DNA of 64,000 nucleotides from Paraglaciecola marina (GTDB lineage: Bacteria > Pseudomonadota > Gammaproteobacteria > Enterobacterales > Alteromonadaceae): assembly GCF_004360155.1 (NCBI RefSeq), contig NZ_SAIS01000012.1, positions 1-64,000 of the forward strand, in the 5' to 3' direction. Every line of letters begins with the position of its first letter. Position 1 is the first letter of the stretch. A program made the position numbers and the translations under genes. This document shows, in pieces, positions 19,608-28,569 of this stretch. The notes under the pieces are model-generated. The model did no database searches, had not been told where the DNA came from, and was given only the letters and a program-made list of their open reading frames with translations.

Positions 19608-21008
19608 TTAGGCTATTGGGATAGACATAGTGACCGCTAACCCCCCTTCTGGGCGATTAGCCGCTTTTATAGACCCTTTATGCTTAGCTATGGCTTGACA
19701 TGCGATAGCCAACCCCAAGCCTACACCACCACTATCTCTGTCACGAGCTGTAGATTCACGATAGAAAGCATCAAATATCTTAGTGAGCTGAGCGTCAGGG
19801 ATACCATTACCATCATCTAAAATAGTCCATTCTACTACATTATCATTTACTGATACCTTTACTTCTACAAGGCGATTTGCATAGTGAATAGCATTTCGTA
19901 ACACATTCTCTACAGCACTGCTTAACAATTGGGGCTCGCCTTCAAAGGTAAGTGAACAGTCGCACTGATAGTTAACTGTTTTACCTTTCTGCTCAGCTTC
20001 AAATTGAGCATCAGTAATGATTGGGGACATAAGTCCTTGCATATTGATTGTTTGTAAGTTTTGTATAGGTTGCTGATTGTCTAATTTGGACAAGCTCAAA
20101 ACTTGACTGATCATGCTTTCAATCTGTGCAGCTTCTTTCTCTATTCTTTCCAATGCCAATTCCATATCTGCAGATAGCTCTGACTCACTCTGCTGTTGAG
20201 CAATCCCTATGGATAATTGTAAACGTGTGAGTGGAGATCTTAATTCATGGGAAATATCCGCCAACAATCGCTTTTGGCCAATAAGTAAACGCTCGACTTG
20301 CTCCGACATATAATTAAAATCTCGGCCAAGCTGTCCTATTTCATCAAGTCGCTCACCTACACTTTCAACCCGAGCAGTAAGATCTCCTCGAGCCATTTTT
20401 TTAGAGGCGTTTTGCAACTGAATAATGGGCTTTAAAATTGAATTTACGAATAAGTAACATAATCCGCCACTAAGAAGAATTAATAGGCAAACAAACAGAC
20501 CTGGATACTGATGGCGAATAACCCTTAGATTGCCACCTGGTCTAGGAGTTACCAAAAACAATTGATATTCTTTTCCTGCAACCTCAATAGTACTTGCTCC
20601 CCTATAGGCTAAACCGTCAACCCAAATTGCCAAAGACCTATGTCGTGGCTCAAAAAGCTCAATGGCATCTATAGAGGACTGTTTATGCTTTGGGCTATCG
20701 TAAATTACAGTTTTATCGGCTCTATTGAATAACACCAAGCCAACTCTGGAGCGTTTACTAGCCTGATGTAACATAGACTCTAATGAATCTACCTCATTTA
20801 ACCTATCAGCTTGTTTTTGTAGTCTGCGGGTGACAATTGCTAATTCTTTTTGCTGCTCTGGATTTAAGGGGTGGTATTTAACTTCAGAATCAAGTTGCTT
20901 AACTAACCATATAGAACTTACAAAGACCAAAAATATAGCCAACCAAAACCATAAGAACATCTTAAAAAACAAACTGTTTGCTGGGTTTACCCGCTTCAAA
21001 AAACTCAT
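19608..21008 (-). CDS. cpxA: Envelope-stress sensor histidine kinase, CpxA-like
   Basis: This 466-residue inner-membrane kinase has two membrane helices (about 15-36 and 169-188) enclosing a periplasmic domain, then a HAMP linker (LKPIIQLQNASKKMARGDLT), the phosphoacceptor His254 in DISHELRSPLTRL, an N box (ENVLRNAIHYANR) and G boxes (DDGNGIPDAQL, GGVGLGLAIA). The KHKGSIKAANRPEGG tail is usual. Its ATG overlaps the response-regulator stop (ATGA). The CpxA assignment rests on order, on similarity of the kinase core and on the divergent Spy-like gene; the periplasmic sensor part is more variable. Confidence 0.85.
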   Translation of the reverse strand: MSFLKRVNPANSLFFKMFLWFWLAIFLVFVSSIWLVKQLDSEVKYHPLNPEQQKELAIVTRRLQKQADRLNEVDSLESMLHQASKRSRVGLVLFNRADKTVIYDSPKHKQSSIDAIELFEPRHRSLAIWVDGLAYRGASTIEVAGKEYQLFLVTPRPGGNLRVIRHQYPGLFVCLLILLSGGLCYLFVNSILKPIIQLQNASKKMARGDLTARVESVGERLDEIGQLGRDFNYMSEQVERLLIGQKRLLADISHELRSPLTRLQLSIGIAQQQSESELSADMELALERIEKEAAQIESMISQVLSLSKLDNQQPIQNLQTINMQGLMSPIITDAQFEAEQKGKTVNYQCDCSLTFEGEPQLLSSAVENVLRNAIHYANRLVEVKVSVNDNVVEWTILDDGNGIPDAQLTKIFDAFYRESTARDRDSGGVGLGLAIACQAIAKHKGSIKAANRPEGGLAVTMSIPIA

Positions 21009-21700
21009 GCTTCTACCAAATATAAATAACCTGCACCACGATGGGTCTTAATTTTTTCTGAGGAGTTAAACTCTGCTAATTTTTTCCGTAAATTACTGAC
21101 ATGCATATCTATACTGCGGTCAAATGGCGCCAACTTACGCCCTAGGACCTTCTCGCTGATTTCTTCTTTGCTTACTAAATTTCCATGATTAAGCATCAAT
21201 AAATGCAAAATAGAATATTCAGTACCGGTAAGCTCCAACAAGTTACCATTGCAAAACACTTGTTGTGATGCTGGGGATAGCTCTACATCATCCAATTTAA
21301 GATTTTGTTGCACACTGGTCGCTGGGAGCAAGGACATACGGCGAACTAAAGCCTTAATACGCGCAGACAGCTCTCTATGATTAAATGGCTTGGCTAGATA
21401 ATCATCAGCCCCCATTTCTAACCCTAATATTTTGTCTAAATCATCACCTTTAGCAGTCAGCATAAGAATAGGGGTTAAATGAGTCACCCTAAGTTTTTTT
21501 AACACCTCAAAGCCATCAAGCTTAGGCAACATAACATCCAATAAAATCAGGTCATAATGTTTACCAGATGTTGCTTGCGCTATACCAGCCTCACCGTCAT
21601 GGGCAATATCTAGCTCATACCCCTGAGGTGCAAGGTACTGAGATAAAAGCTCGGTAAGCTCAGTGTCATCATCAATTAGTAAAAGTTGTTTATTACTCAT
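21005..21700 (-). CDS. cpxR: Envelope-stress response regulator, CpxR-like
   Basis: This 231-residue OmpR-family regulator has a receiver domain with acidic pocket D10-D12, phosphoacceptor Asp55 (LILLDVMLP) and the conserved Lys in LAKPFNHREL. The winged-helix DNA-binding domain follows (LTGTEYSILHLLMLNHGNLVS, then RSIDMHVSNLRKKL and RGAGYLYL). It lies head-to-head with the Spy/CpxP-like gene; a box matching the CpxR consensus is in the shared region. Phosphorylation by the overlapping kinase gene product is expected. Confidence 0.9.
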   Translation of the reverse strand: MSNKQLLLIDDDTELTELLSQYLAPQGYELDIAHDGEAGIAQATSGKHYDLILLDVMLPKLDGFEVLKKLRVTHLTPILMLTAKGDDLDKILGLEMGADDYLAKPFNHRELSARIKALVRRMSLLPATSVQQNLKLDDVELSPASQQVFCNGNLLELTGTEYSILHLLMLNHGNLVSKEEISEKVLGRKLAPFDRSIDMHVSNLRKKLAEFNSSEKIKTHRGAGYLYLVEA

Positions 21701-21789
21701 ATACTGCCTTCAAATTTATAAACCTAGGTAATGCCTTCCATTACAGAGGTACCTATGATAGCGCAGCCTTATAGGAACCATACCCTCTA

Positions 21790-21805
21790 TTTACAAAAGC
21801 TTTAC
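21790..21805. promoter_or_regulatory. CpxR-type box between cpxR and the Spy-like gene
   Basis: TTTAC AAAAGC TTTAC is the reverse complement of GTAAA-N6-GTAAA, within the accepted spacing (4-8) of the E. coli CpxR box. It lies 80 bases before the Spy-like start and 90 bases before cpxR. A second, looser TTTGC repeat pair lies just downstream (about 21812-21826). Confidence 0.65.
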
Positions 21806-21884
21806 ACTCTCTTTGCGTTTCTTTGCATTGCAATAGCTACAATAACCTCACTGAAATTAATCAGCCGCAAAAAAGGATATACCT

Positions 21885-22697
21885 ATGTTAAAGCTTAAAA
21901 CTTTATTAACCCCAATAGCTCTTTCTCTTGCATTGGTAGTAGCCGTTCCAGCCATAGCAAAAAAAGATCGTGATCATAACCGTGATGGTATGCGCCAAAT
22001 ATTGTCGCAACTTTCTCTAACAGATGTTCAAAAGCAAGATATTAAAGAAATCATGAAGCAAAGCCGTCAAGATGGTCGCGTATTTAAAGAAGATAGCTCA
22101 ACCTTCAGGTCTGATATCCAAACATTAGTACAATCCAATGAATGGGATCAGACTGCCATTGAAACAGCCTTAGCGCAAAGTCAATCAGTACTAACTGATA
22201 AAATGTTGCAACGAGCCACTCAAAAAAATCTAGTGTGGAATACTCTGACAGCAGAGCAACAAACTAAATTTACAAGTCTGGTTGCTGAGAAAAAAGCAAA
22301 CCTTGAATCCAAAGACTCAAACAAAAAAGGTAAACATAGACGTAAAGGCGGAATGTTTAAAAAGCTTGGGTTAAGCGATGAGCAAAAAGCTGAAATTAAA
22401 ACAATTCGTGAACAAGCAAAAGAAGCAGATACTGATGTCAAAGCCAAACTCAGAGAGTTTAAAGAAGCTGAGCGCGCTTTAATTGCTAGCAGCGATTTTA
22501 GCTCTGAAGCTTGGCTAGCCCTAAGCGCTAAATATCAATCTGAATTTGTTGCCATGTCGGTTTCAAAAGCTCAAGTTCGTCATGATATGTGGAATATACT
22601 AACTGCAGAGCAGCAACAAAAAGTCACAGAGAAAATGGAAAAAATGCAAGACCGTGAAAAGCGTGGCAAAAGACATAAAAAGCAACAAACTGTTTAA
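21885..22697 (+). CDS. Duplicated Spy/CpxP-type periplasmic protein
   Basis: This 270-residue exported protein (signal peptide to about residue 25, VPAIAKKD) has two tandem Spy/CpxP-like units. Each has the paired LTxxQ-type motifs: LSLTDVQKQDI and LTAEQQTKF in the first, LGLSDEQKAEI and LTAEQQQKV in the second. A basic linker (KKGKHRRKGGMFKK) joins them. Ordinary Spy and CpxP have a single unit of about 160 residues that dimerises as a cradle. The product is rich in charged helices and is probably an ATP-independent chaperone or Cpx feedback inhibitor. It is divergent from cpxRA and followed by a terminator. Confidence 0.82.
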   Translation: MLKLKTLLTPIALSLALVVAVPAIAKKDRDHNRDGMRQILSQLSLTDVQKQDIKEIMKQSRQDGRVFKEDSSTFRSDIQTLVQSNEWDQTAIETALAQSQSVLTDKMLQRATQKNLVWNTLTAEQQTKFTSLVAEKKANLESKDSNKKGKHRRKGGMFKKLGLSDEQKAEIKTIREQAKEADTDVKAKLREFKEAERALIASSDFSSEAWLALSAKYQSEFVAMSVSKAQVRHDMWNILTAEQQQKVTEKMEKMQDREKRGKRHKKQQTV

Positions 22698-22750
22698 ATA
22701 TTTCTCGTAACTTAAACGTTATAAATACAGAGTGTAAATAGACTGTAAAT

Positions 22751-22773
22751 AAAGCGCCAATTGGCGCTTTTTC
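22751..22773 (+). terminator. Terminator after the Spy-like gene
   Basis: AAAGCGCC and GGCGCTTT pair around an AATT loop and are followed by further T residues, 54 bases after the stop codon. Confidence 0.8.
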
Positions 22774-22873
22774 CATGCAATTCTTAATGTCAGTACATTT
22801 CATTCAACCGGCTTTTGTTTTATGCTCCAAGGATATTAATTTCAGATATATCTCTTACTGGGCACCCAACCAA

Positions 22874-24721
22874 ATGATTAAAAAAACACTGAGCATTATC
22901 ATTTTGCTTCTGATAACTTCATGTGAACAACCAGCACCAGAAAATGCTGAAGTAGCACAAGTAAAAATGACAGAAAGTGAAAGACTTAATCAATGGTTTG
23001 ACGAAAAATACCAAGAAAGCATTCTTAGGTCACCTATCACTTTGACTAGGCTAGGAAGAAAGGAAAGATATGATGAGTTTGATGATTTTAGCGAAGCAGC
23101 AGAAGACATACAGCTAGAGTGGCAAGCTCAAACCGTTACTGATCTTAAAAACAACTTTAATTATAATGCCCTAACCGAAGACGCTAAAATTTCATATGAC
23201 ATTTGGATTTATCAATATGAAGCAGCTAAAGCGTTAATACCATTTCGCCGCAACAAATATGTGTTTACACAAATGATGGGCAACCATACCAGCCTTCCTA
23301 ACTTTCTAATTAATTTCCACAGAGTAGAAGACCCAACCGATATGTATGCCTATATAAAACGTATCGGTGGCCTATCGACTGCTATTGAGCAATTATTAGA
23401 GCGCGCCAAATTGCACGCTAGTGAAGGGGTTCGCCCACCATACTTTGCCTATGAAGGTGTAATTGAGCAATCTAGTAACTTGTTAATAGGTCAACCTTTT
23501 GAAACTTCAAAAGTTGATTCCCCGATACTCAAAGATGCCCTTAATAAAATAAAAGGCTTAGTTGAAAACAATAAAATATCAGTGGAACAAGCCGAATCAT
23601 TAGAAACAGATGTAGTAACTGCCCTAAAAACACAATTCCAACCAGTGTATGAAAATCTGATTACTTGGTTTGAAGAAGATATGAGCTATGTATCTAAAGA
23701 AGCCACAGGTGCAGGGACACTCCCTAACGGAAAAGCGTTTTACAATGCCATGTTATTAAGCTCAACCACTACAGATCTTAAAGCAGATGAAATCCATAAG
23801 ATTGGTTTAAATGAAGTCGATAGAATATTAGGTTTGATGGAAGAAATAAAACACACGGTTGAATTTGAAGGTAGCCTTCAAGAATTTTTTAGCTACATCA
23901 AAAGTGACGTCAACAATCAACAGTTTTACTACCCAAATACTGATGAAGGTCGTCAAGGTTACTTAGACGACTCCACAGCTTACCTTGACTACATCCATAG
24001 TAAACTTCCCGAGTACTTTGGTTTGTTACCGAAAGCAGATTTAGTAGTGAAAAGAGTTGAAGCTTTTAGAGAGCAAGATGGGGCACCACAACATTACAAC
24101 CCAGGTACACCCGATGGTTCACGTGATGGTGTATATTATGCTCACCTCTCAGACATGACAGCTATGCCCAAGAACGAAATGGAGGCCATTGCTTATCACG
24201 AAGGGAATCCTGGCCATCATATGCAAATTTCTATAGCACAAGAACTAGAGGGGGTACCAGAATTTCGTACCCAAGCTTTTTTTATTGCCTATATTGAAGG
24301 GTGGGCCTTGTACTCTGAATTATTAGCCAAAGAAATGGGCGCTTACAACTCACCTTATACTGACTTTGGACGCTTAGTAACTGAAATGTGGCGAGCTATT
24401 CGCTTAGTGGTTGATACTGGTATTCACTCTAAGGGCTGGACAGAACAACAAGCTATTGATTACTTTAAACAAAACTCCCCAATATCAGAGGCCGCGATTT
24501 CAGCGGAAGTAAGACGCTATTTTGCTTGGCCAAGCCAAGCTACAGGTTATAAAGTAGGCATGTTAAAAATTATCGAGCTGAGAGAAAAAGCAGAGCTAGC
24601 TTTAGGTGAGCAATTTGATATAAAAGAATTTCACGATACAGTTTTAGGTGAAGGCTCAGTACCTTTGAGCGTTCTAGAACGCATGGTAGACAACTGGATA
24701 GCAACAGTGAAAGTAAAATAA
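22874..24721 (+). CDS. DUF885 family lipoprotein, probable metallopeptidase
   Basis: The ATG at 22874 starts a lipoprotein signal (MIKKTLSIIILLLITSC, Cys17), giving 615 residues; the in-frame ATG at 22775 would add 33 residues before the signal and is rejected. The DUF885 signature AYHEGNPGHHMQ is present at about residue 450, with the EGWALYSELLAKEMG helix after it; by analogy to zinc peptidases these His and Glu residues are the likely metal and catalytic ligands. The family is widespread in marine bacteria and mostly uncharacterised. The gene is probably transcribed alone; the next gene begins 74 bases later. Confidence 0.85.
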   Translation: MIKKTLSIIILLLITSCEQPAPENAEVAQVKMTESERLNQWFDEKYQESILRSPITLTRLGRKERYDEFDDFSEAAEDIQLEWQAQTVTDLKNNFNYNALTEDAKISYDIWIYQYEAAKALIPFRRNKYVFTQMMGNHTSLPNFLINFHRVEDPTDMYAYIKRIGGLSTAIEQLLERAKLHASEGVRPPYFAYEGVIEQSSNLLIGQPFETSKVDSPILKDALNKIKGLVENNKISVEQAESLETDVVTALKTQFQPVYENLITWFEEDMSYVSKEATGAGTLPNGKAFYNAMLLSSTTTDLKADEIHKIGLNEVDRILGLMEEIKHTVEFEGSLQEFFSYIKSDVNNQQFYYPNTDEGRQGYLDDSTAYLDYIHSKLPEYFGLLPKADLVVKRVEAFREQDGAPQHYNPGTPDGSRDGVYYAHLSDMTAMPKNEMEAIAYHEGNPGHHMQISIAQELEGVPEFRTQAFFIAYIEGWALYSELLAKEMGAYNSPYTDFGRLVTEMWRAIRLVVDTGIHSKGWTEQQAIDYFKQNSPISEAAISAEVRRYFAWPSQATGYKVGMLKIIELREKAELALGEQFDIKEFHDTVLGEGSVPLSVLERMVDNWIATVKVK

Positions 24722-24795
24722 GCACCGCGAAGAATGTATAGGTAGTAAACCTAAAAATTATATCGGCTTAATAATAAGGGCCATCAGGAGACTTT

Positions 24796-27700
24796 ATGGA
24801 AGACATTCAACTGCGAATCAAACTTGATAAATATTACGATCAAGTAAAGTCCGTGATACTCGATAAACAACATCCTATTTCTGGATTACTCCCCGCCAGT
24901 ACGGCCGTTACTGTCCATGGCAATTACCAAGATGCGTGGGTTCGTGACAACGTTTACAGTATTTTAGCCGTTTGGGGATTAGCTCTTGCTTATCGTAACC
25001 TAGATAACGATAACGGTAGGGGCTTTGAGTTACAGCAACGTACAGTAAAACTTATGCGAGCTTTATTGCGCTCTATGATGGCCCAATCATCTAAAATAGA
25101 AAAATTTAAGAAAACACGAGCACCTATTGATTCTCTGCACGCTAAGTATGACACTGCGACCGGAGAGCCAGTAGTAGGAGATGGCGAATGGGGCCATTTG
25201 CAAATTGATGCAACTTCTGTGTTTTTACTGACCATGACACAAATGATCGCATCTGGCCTAGATGTAATTTGGACAGAAGAAGAAGTTAACTTCATACAAA
25301 ACTTAGTTTATTACATTGAGCGTGCTTATCGCACACCAGATTTTGGTATTTGGGAACGAGGAGCTAAAACCAATAGCGGCAACGTAGAACTCAATGCAAG
25401 TTCTCTTGGTATGGCAAAAGCTGCCTTAGAATCACTATCAGGTTTCAATTTATTTGGCACTAAGGGCTCACAATCAAGTGTTATTCACGTAGTGCCAGAT
25501 AACATTGCACAATCTAATATTACCTTAACAGCAATGTTACCTAGAGAGTCCAATACCAAAGAAACCGATGCAGCTTTACTAAGCATTATCGGTTATCCAG
25601 CATTTGCAGTTAAAGACAAAATACTATCTAAAAAAGTTCGCAACGATATTATTAATAAGCTTGAAGGTAATTATGGGCTGAAGCGGTTTTTGCGGGATGG
25701 TCACCAAACTGCAATTGAAGACGAAGGGCGACTACATTACGAAGAACAAGAATTAAAACAGTTTGAGCATATAGAGTCTGAATGGCCATTGTTTTATACC
25801 TATCTTTACTTAGACGCTATTTTCCGTGATGACAAAGAGCAAATAGCTCATTACCGAGAAAGGCTCAACACAGTTTTAGTTGAACAAGATGGTCAGCAGT
25901 TATTACCGGAACTTTATTTTGTTCCAGAAGACCATATTGAACAAGAGCGAGAAAATCCAGGCTCTCAGCTTAGAGAGCCAAACGACAACGTGCCTTTAGT
26001 CTGGGCGCAAAGTCTATACCTGTTAGGTTCAATGCTAGAAGATGATTTATTGCGCCCAGGCGATTTAGACCCACTAGGTAGACGACACTTGAAAACACCA
26101 AAGAAGCCAGTAGTGCAGATAGTGTTTTTAGCTGAAGATCGTGTTTTGCAGGAAGAATTAGAAACCTTTGGTGTCAGTACGCAAACGCTAGAAGAAATTT
26201 CACCAGTAAAAGTTTACCTCCCAGAAGATATCACCAAAGTACACGGGCAAATTGGATTATGCCCTTCTCTTGGCTTAACAGGGCGTAGTGCTAGGGGATT
26301 AAAAAGCCTAACCACCAGCCGAGTTTACATGATGGGTAAACAACAAGCAGTGTGTCTAACCCCTTCATTTTTGCAACAAGAATACTTTTTAAGTTACGAC
26401 ATAGACTTTTTAGTGGGTCACTTTAAATCAGAGTTAAGCTATTTGCATAGAAACTGGACAGAATTGGGCCGTCCCACTGTCACTGTATTATTGACCCATA
26501 ACTTGTTAGAGACAGACCGTACGGCGTTTTACGCATTAGTAAAACAAATTGATAGTGGTATGGTTGATGGTATACCTGTGCGTCACGAGCATATGGCACA
26601 ATTACTCAACACTGCAAAGGTAGAGCATGTGGAACATTTACATGATCTAAATTTACCTAAAGAGCCTTTAGCTGAGCTTCTTCATAAGCCTTGCATGCTG
26701 CCTTTAGATGGTAAGCATCATACACTTGCACCTAATGAGGAATTGCAAATAGCGTTGGACAACGATGTCTCATCGCTTGTGGACCAGTTATCCCATGCCA
26801 ATAATCTGTTTCTCCAAATTGCACTATTAACCCAATTAATCTCAATACAATCCCTAGAGTCTTGTATTGAGTTAGATGGTCAAAACCGTAAATTGTATGA
26901 TCTAATTGAAGAAGTTCACGCCCATGCTGGTCGTTTAAGACTGTGGTCAGTACTACGTCAAGCAGCTGGATTACAAGGAAAAATTATAGGTGACATTGAC
27001 TTAGCAGTAGGTGATTTATTAGTCGCTCAAAAGTTCATACAGGTTGGGCGCTCATATCATGACGATTCACTTATCACTCGCCCATTGAGCGATGATGAAT
27101 TATTACAACGTATTAGGCGATATTGCCGAGAAGATGTTCGCGATCAAATTTTAACCCAAGAAGTTTTACTCTACCTTGGATTGTTGATTAAAGCTCGCCC
27201 AGAGTTATTCAGTGAGTTATTAACTATTCGTGCTAGCCAGTTAATTATTTTACTTACCAGTCAAATTGTACGAACGGAAAAAAGCACTGCAGACCAAGCT
27301 TATGAAGTATTAATGGGGCTGTCACCTTGTGATATTCAATCACGATTAGAAGCCGTTTTAGAAGACTTCCAAACCTTGGCAGATTTACCACAACAAATGG
27401 AAGCATTACACGCACAGGGTAATACTCAAACCCTAAACTGGCAGCAAAATCTTGGTTTAGACAAGTTAGCAATCCCTGAAGAAGGCTGGCTAGCGTGGCG
27501 ACAACATCAAGGTATTATTGATAGACGCTCTAATCAATTTTTAGCAAAAATATGGAAGATATTGCACCATACCAGCGGTTTAGTCATAGGTAATAAGCTA
27601 GATAAGCGTAATCGGCTCAGTAGTAGTTTAGTGTTAAGTGATATGACTGAAGGCGAACAAGCATTTGCTTTACTAATAGAGCATATGTTTAACAATATTC

Positions 27701-28002
27701 AGGCTGCTGAATATCGACAACTCACCATAGAAACCTTAGAAGCTTTGGCTAGCTTTTTTGAACAAAATCCAAGTTTGAAGATAGACGAAGCAATAGTAAT
27801 TGATGTCACTATTGGTCATGCTGTAAATTTAGCACATATTGATGAATACCCAGACCATCAAGCGAATTACGATGAACATAAAATACAGGCTTGGGAGCAG
27901 TTTTATGCGCAATCACCAGCCCATAGTACAAGTTTCATTATTTCAGCTCTGAATCACTTACTTACCGTTCGTTCGAATGAAGAGCCCACTGTAAGTGCTT
28001 AG
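24796..28002 (+). CDS. GH15/phosphorylase-kinase alpha-beta-like protein
   Basis: This 1068-residue cytosolic protein resembles the alpha/beta subunits of eukaryotic phosphorylase kinase, whose N-terminal half is a glucoamylase (GH15)-like (alpha/alpha)6 barrel. Supporting blocks are LPASTAVTVHGNYQDAWVRD, VVGDGEWGHLQIDATSVFLL, FGIWERGAKTNSGNVELNAS and RDGHQTAIEDEGRLHYEEQE. The last 400 residues (from about GDIDLAVGDLLVAQK) match the C-terminal helical part rather than a glucoamylase. No secretion signal is present, so a starch-degrading exoenzyme is unlikely; glucan binding or regulation of glycogen metabolism is possible. It has no evident glycogen gene nearby; mgsA is convergent. Confidence 0.75.
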   Translation: MEDIQLRIKLDKYYDQVKSVILDKQHPISGLLPASTAVTVHGNYQDAWVRDNVYSILAVWGLALAYRNLDNDNGRGFELQQRTVKLMRALLRSMMAQSSKIEKFKKTRAPIDSLHAKYDTATGEPVVGDGEWGHLQIDATSVFLLTMTQMIASGLDVIWTEEEVNFIQNLVYYIERAYRTPDFGIWERGAKTNSGNVELNASSLGMAKAALESLSGFNLFGTKGSQSSVIHVVPDNIAQSNITLTAMLPRESNTKETDAALLSIIGYPAFAVKDKILSKKVRNDIINKLEGNYGLKRFLRDGHQTAIEDEGRLHYEEQELKQFEHIESEWPLFYTYLYLDAIFRDDKEQIAHYRERLNTVLVEQDGQQLLPELYFVPEDHIEQERENPGSQLREPNDNVPLVWAQSLYLLGSMLEDDLLRPGDLDPLGRRHLKTPKKPVVQIVFLAEDRVLQEELETFGVSTQTLEEISPVKVYLPEDITKVHGQIGLCPSLGLTGRSARGLKSLTTSRVYMMGKQQAVCLTPSFLQQEYFLSYDIDFLVGHFKSELSYLHRNWTELGRPTVTVLLTHNLLETDRTAFYALVKQIDSGMVDGIPVRHEHMAQLLNTAKVEHVEHLHDLNLPKEPLAELLHKPCMLPLDGKHHTLAPNEELQIALDNDVSSLVDQLSHANNLFLQIALLTQLISIQSLESCIELDGQNRKLYDLIEEVHAHAGRLRLWSVLRQAAGLQGKIIGDIDLAVGDLLVAQKFIQVGRSYHDDSLITRPLSDDELLQRIRRYCREDVRDQILTQEVLLYLGLLIKARPELFSELLTIRASQLIILLTSQIVRTEKSTADQAYEVLMGLSPCDIQSRLEAVLEDFQTLADLPQQMEALHAQGNTQTLNWQQNLGLDKLAIPEEGWLAWRQHQGIIDRRSNQFLAKIWKILHHTSGLVIGNKLDKRNRLSSSLVLSDMTEGEQAFALLIEHMFNNIQAAEYRQLTIETLEALASFFEQNPSLKIDEAIVIDVTIGHAVNLAHIDEYPDHQANYDEHKIQAWEQFYAQSPAHSTSFIISALNHLLTVRSNEEPTVSA

Positions 28003-28011
28003 AAGTCAACT

Positions 28012-28045
28012 AAAACAAATCTGACTTTTAAGTCAGATTTGTTTT
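28012..28045. terminator. Bidirectional terminator between GH15-like gene and mgsA
   Basis: A perfect 16-base stem (28012-28027 with 28030-28045) with a two-base loop has an A run on one side and a T run on the other. It sits between convergent genes and can serve both. Confidence 0.85.
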
Positions 28046-28091
28046 TGCAATACTCCCATTTGAGAAATATATATTTGTCTCATGCACTAGT

Positions 28092-28502
28092 CTATAAATC
28101 AGGAATATCTCTGTGATAGCTAGCGCCTTCAATAAAGAAAGGAGACGTAATTAACATATCAGCTGTCGCCATATTACAGGCAACGGGTAAATTCCAAACA
28201 GAACATAGTCGCAACAAAGCTTTTACGTCAGGATCATGTGGAGCAGGATTAAGAGGATCCCAGAAAAAGATTAAACAATCTAATTTTTTCTCCGCGATTA
28301 ATGCACCAATTTGCTGATCACCGCCCAACGGACCACTTTTAAAGCAATGTACATCTAGAGCTAACTCTTTTTGCAATATGCCCCCTGTCGTGCCGGTGGC
28401 AACCAATTTATGTTTACTTAATTCATTTTTATGAGCCAATGACCATTTAACCAAATCTGGTTTTTTGTGATCGTGGGCAACCAAAGCAATGGTTTTCTGC
28501 AT
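28092..28502 (-). CDS. mgsA: Methylglyoxal synthase
   Basis: This 136-residue cytosolic enzyme converts dihydroxyacetone phosphate to methylglyoxal and phosphate, relieving sugar-phosphate stress. The start [14 protein letters not shown], the phosphate-binding ATGTTGGIL and [12 protein letters not shown] loops and the [20 protein letters not shown] block, with catalytic Asp and His, are diagnostic. Its product drains triose phosphate away from lower glycolysis. It is apparently monocistronic. Confidence 0.96.
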   Translation of the reverse strand: MQKTIALVAHDHKKPDLVKWSLAHKNELSKHKLVATGTTGGILQKELALDVHCFKSGPLGGDQQIGALIAEKKLDCLIFFWDPLNPAPHDPDVKALLRLCSVWNLPVACNMATADMLITSPFFIEGASYHRDIPDL

Positions 28503-28569
28503 GGATAACTTAACCTTATGTTTACAATTTAAAACAGAGTAACAAGATAAAAGTGTTAAACCTACTATT

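Noticed and set aside
24796-28002. Secreted glucoamylase
   Set aside because: No signal peptide is present and the C-terminal half resembles phosphorylase kinase subunits.
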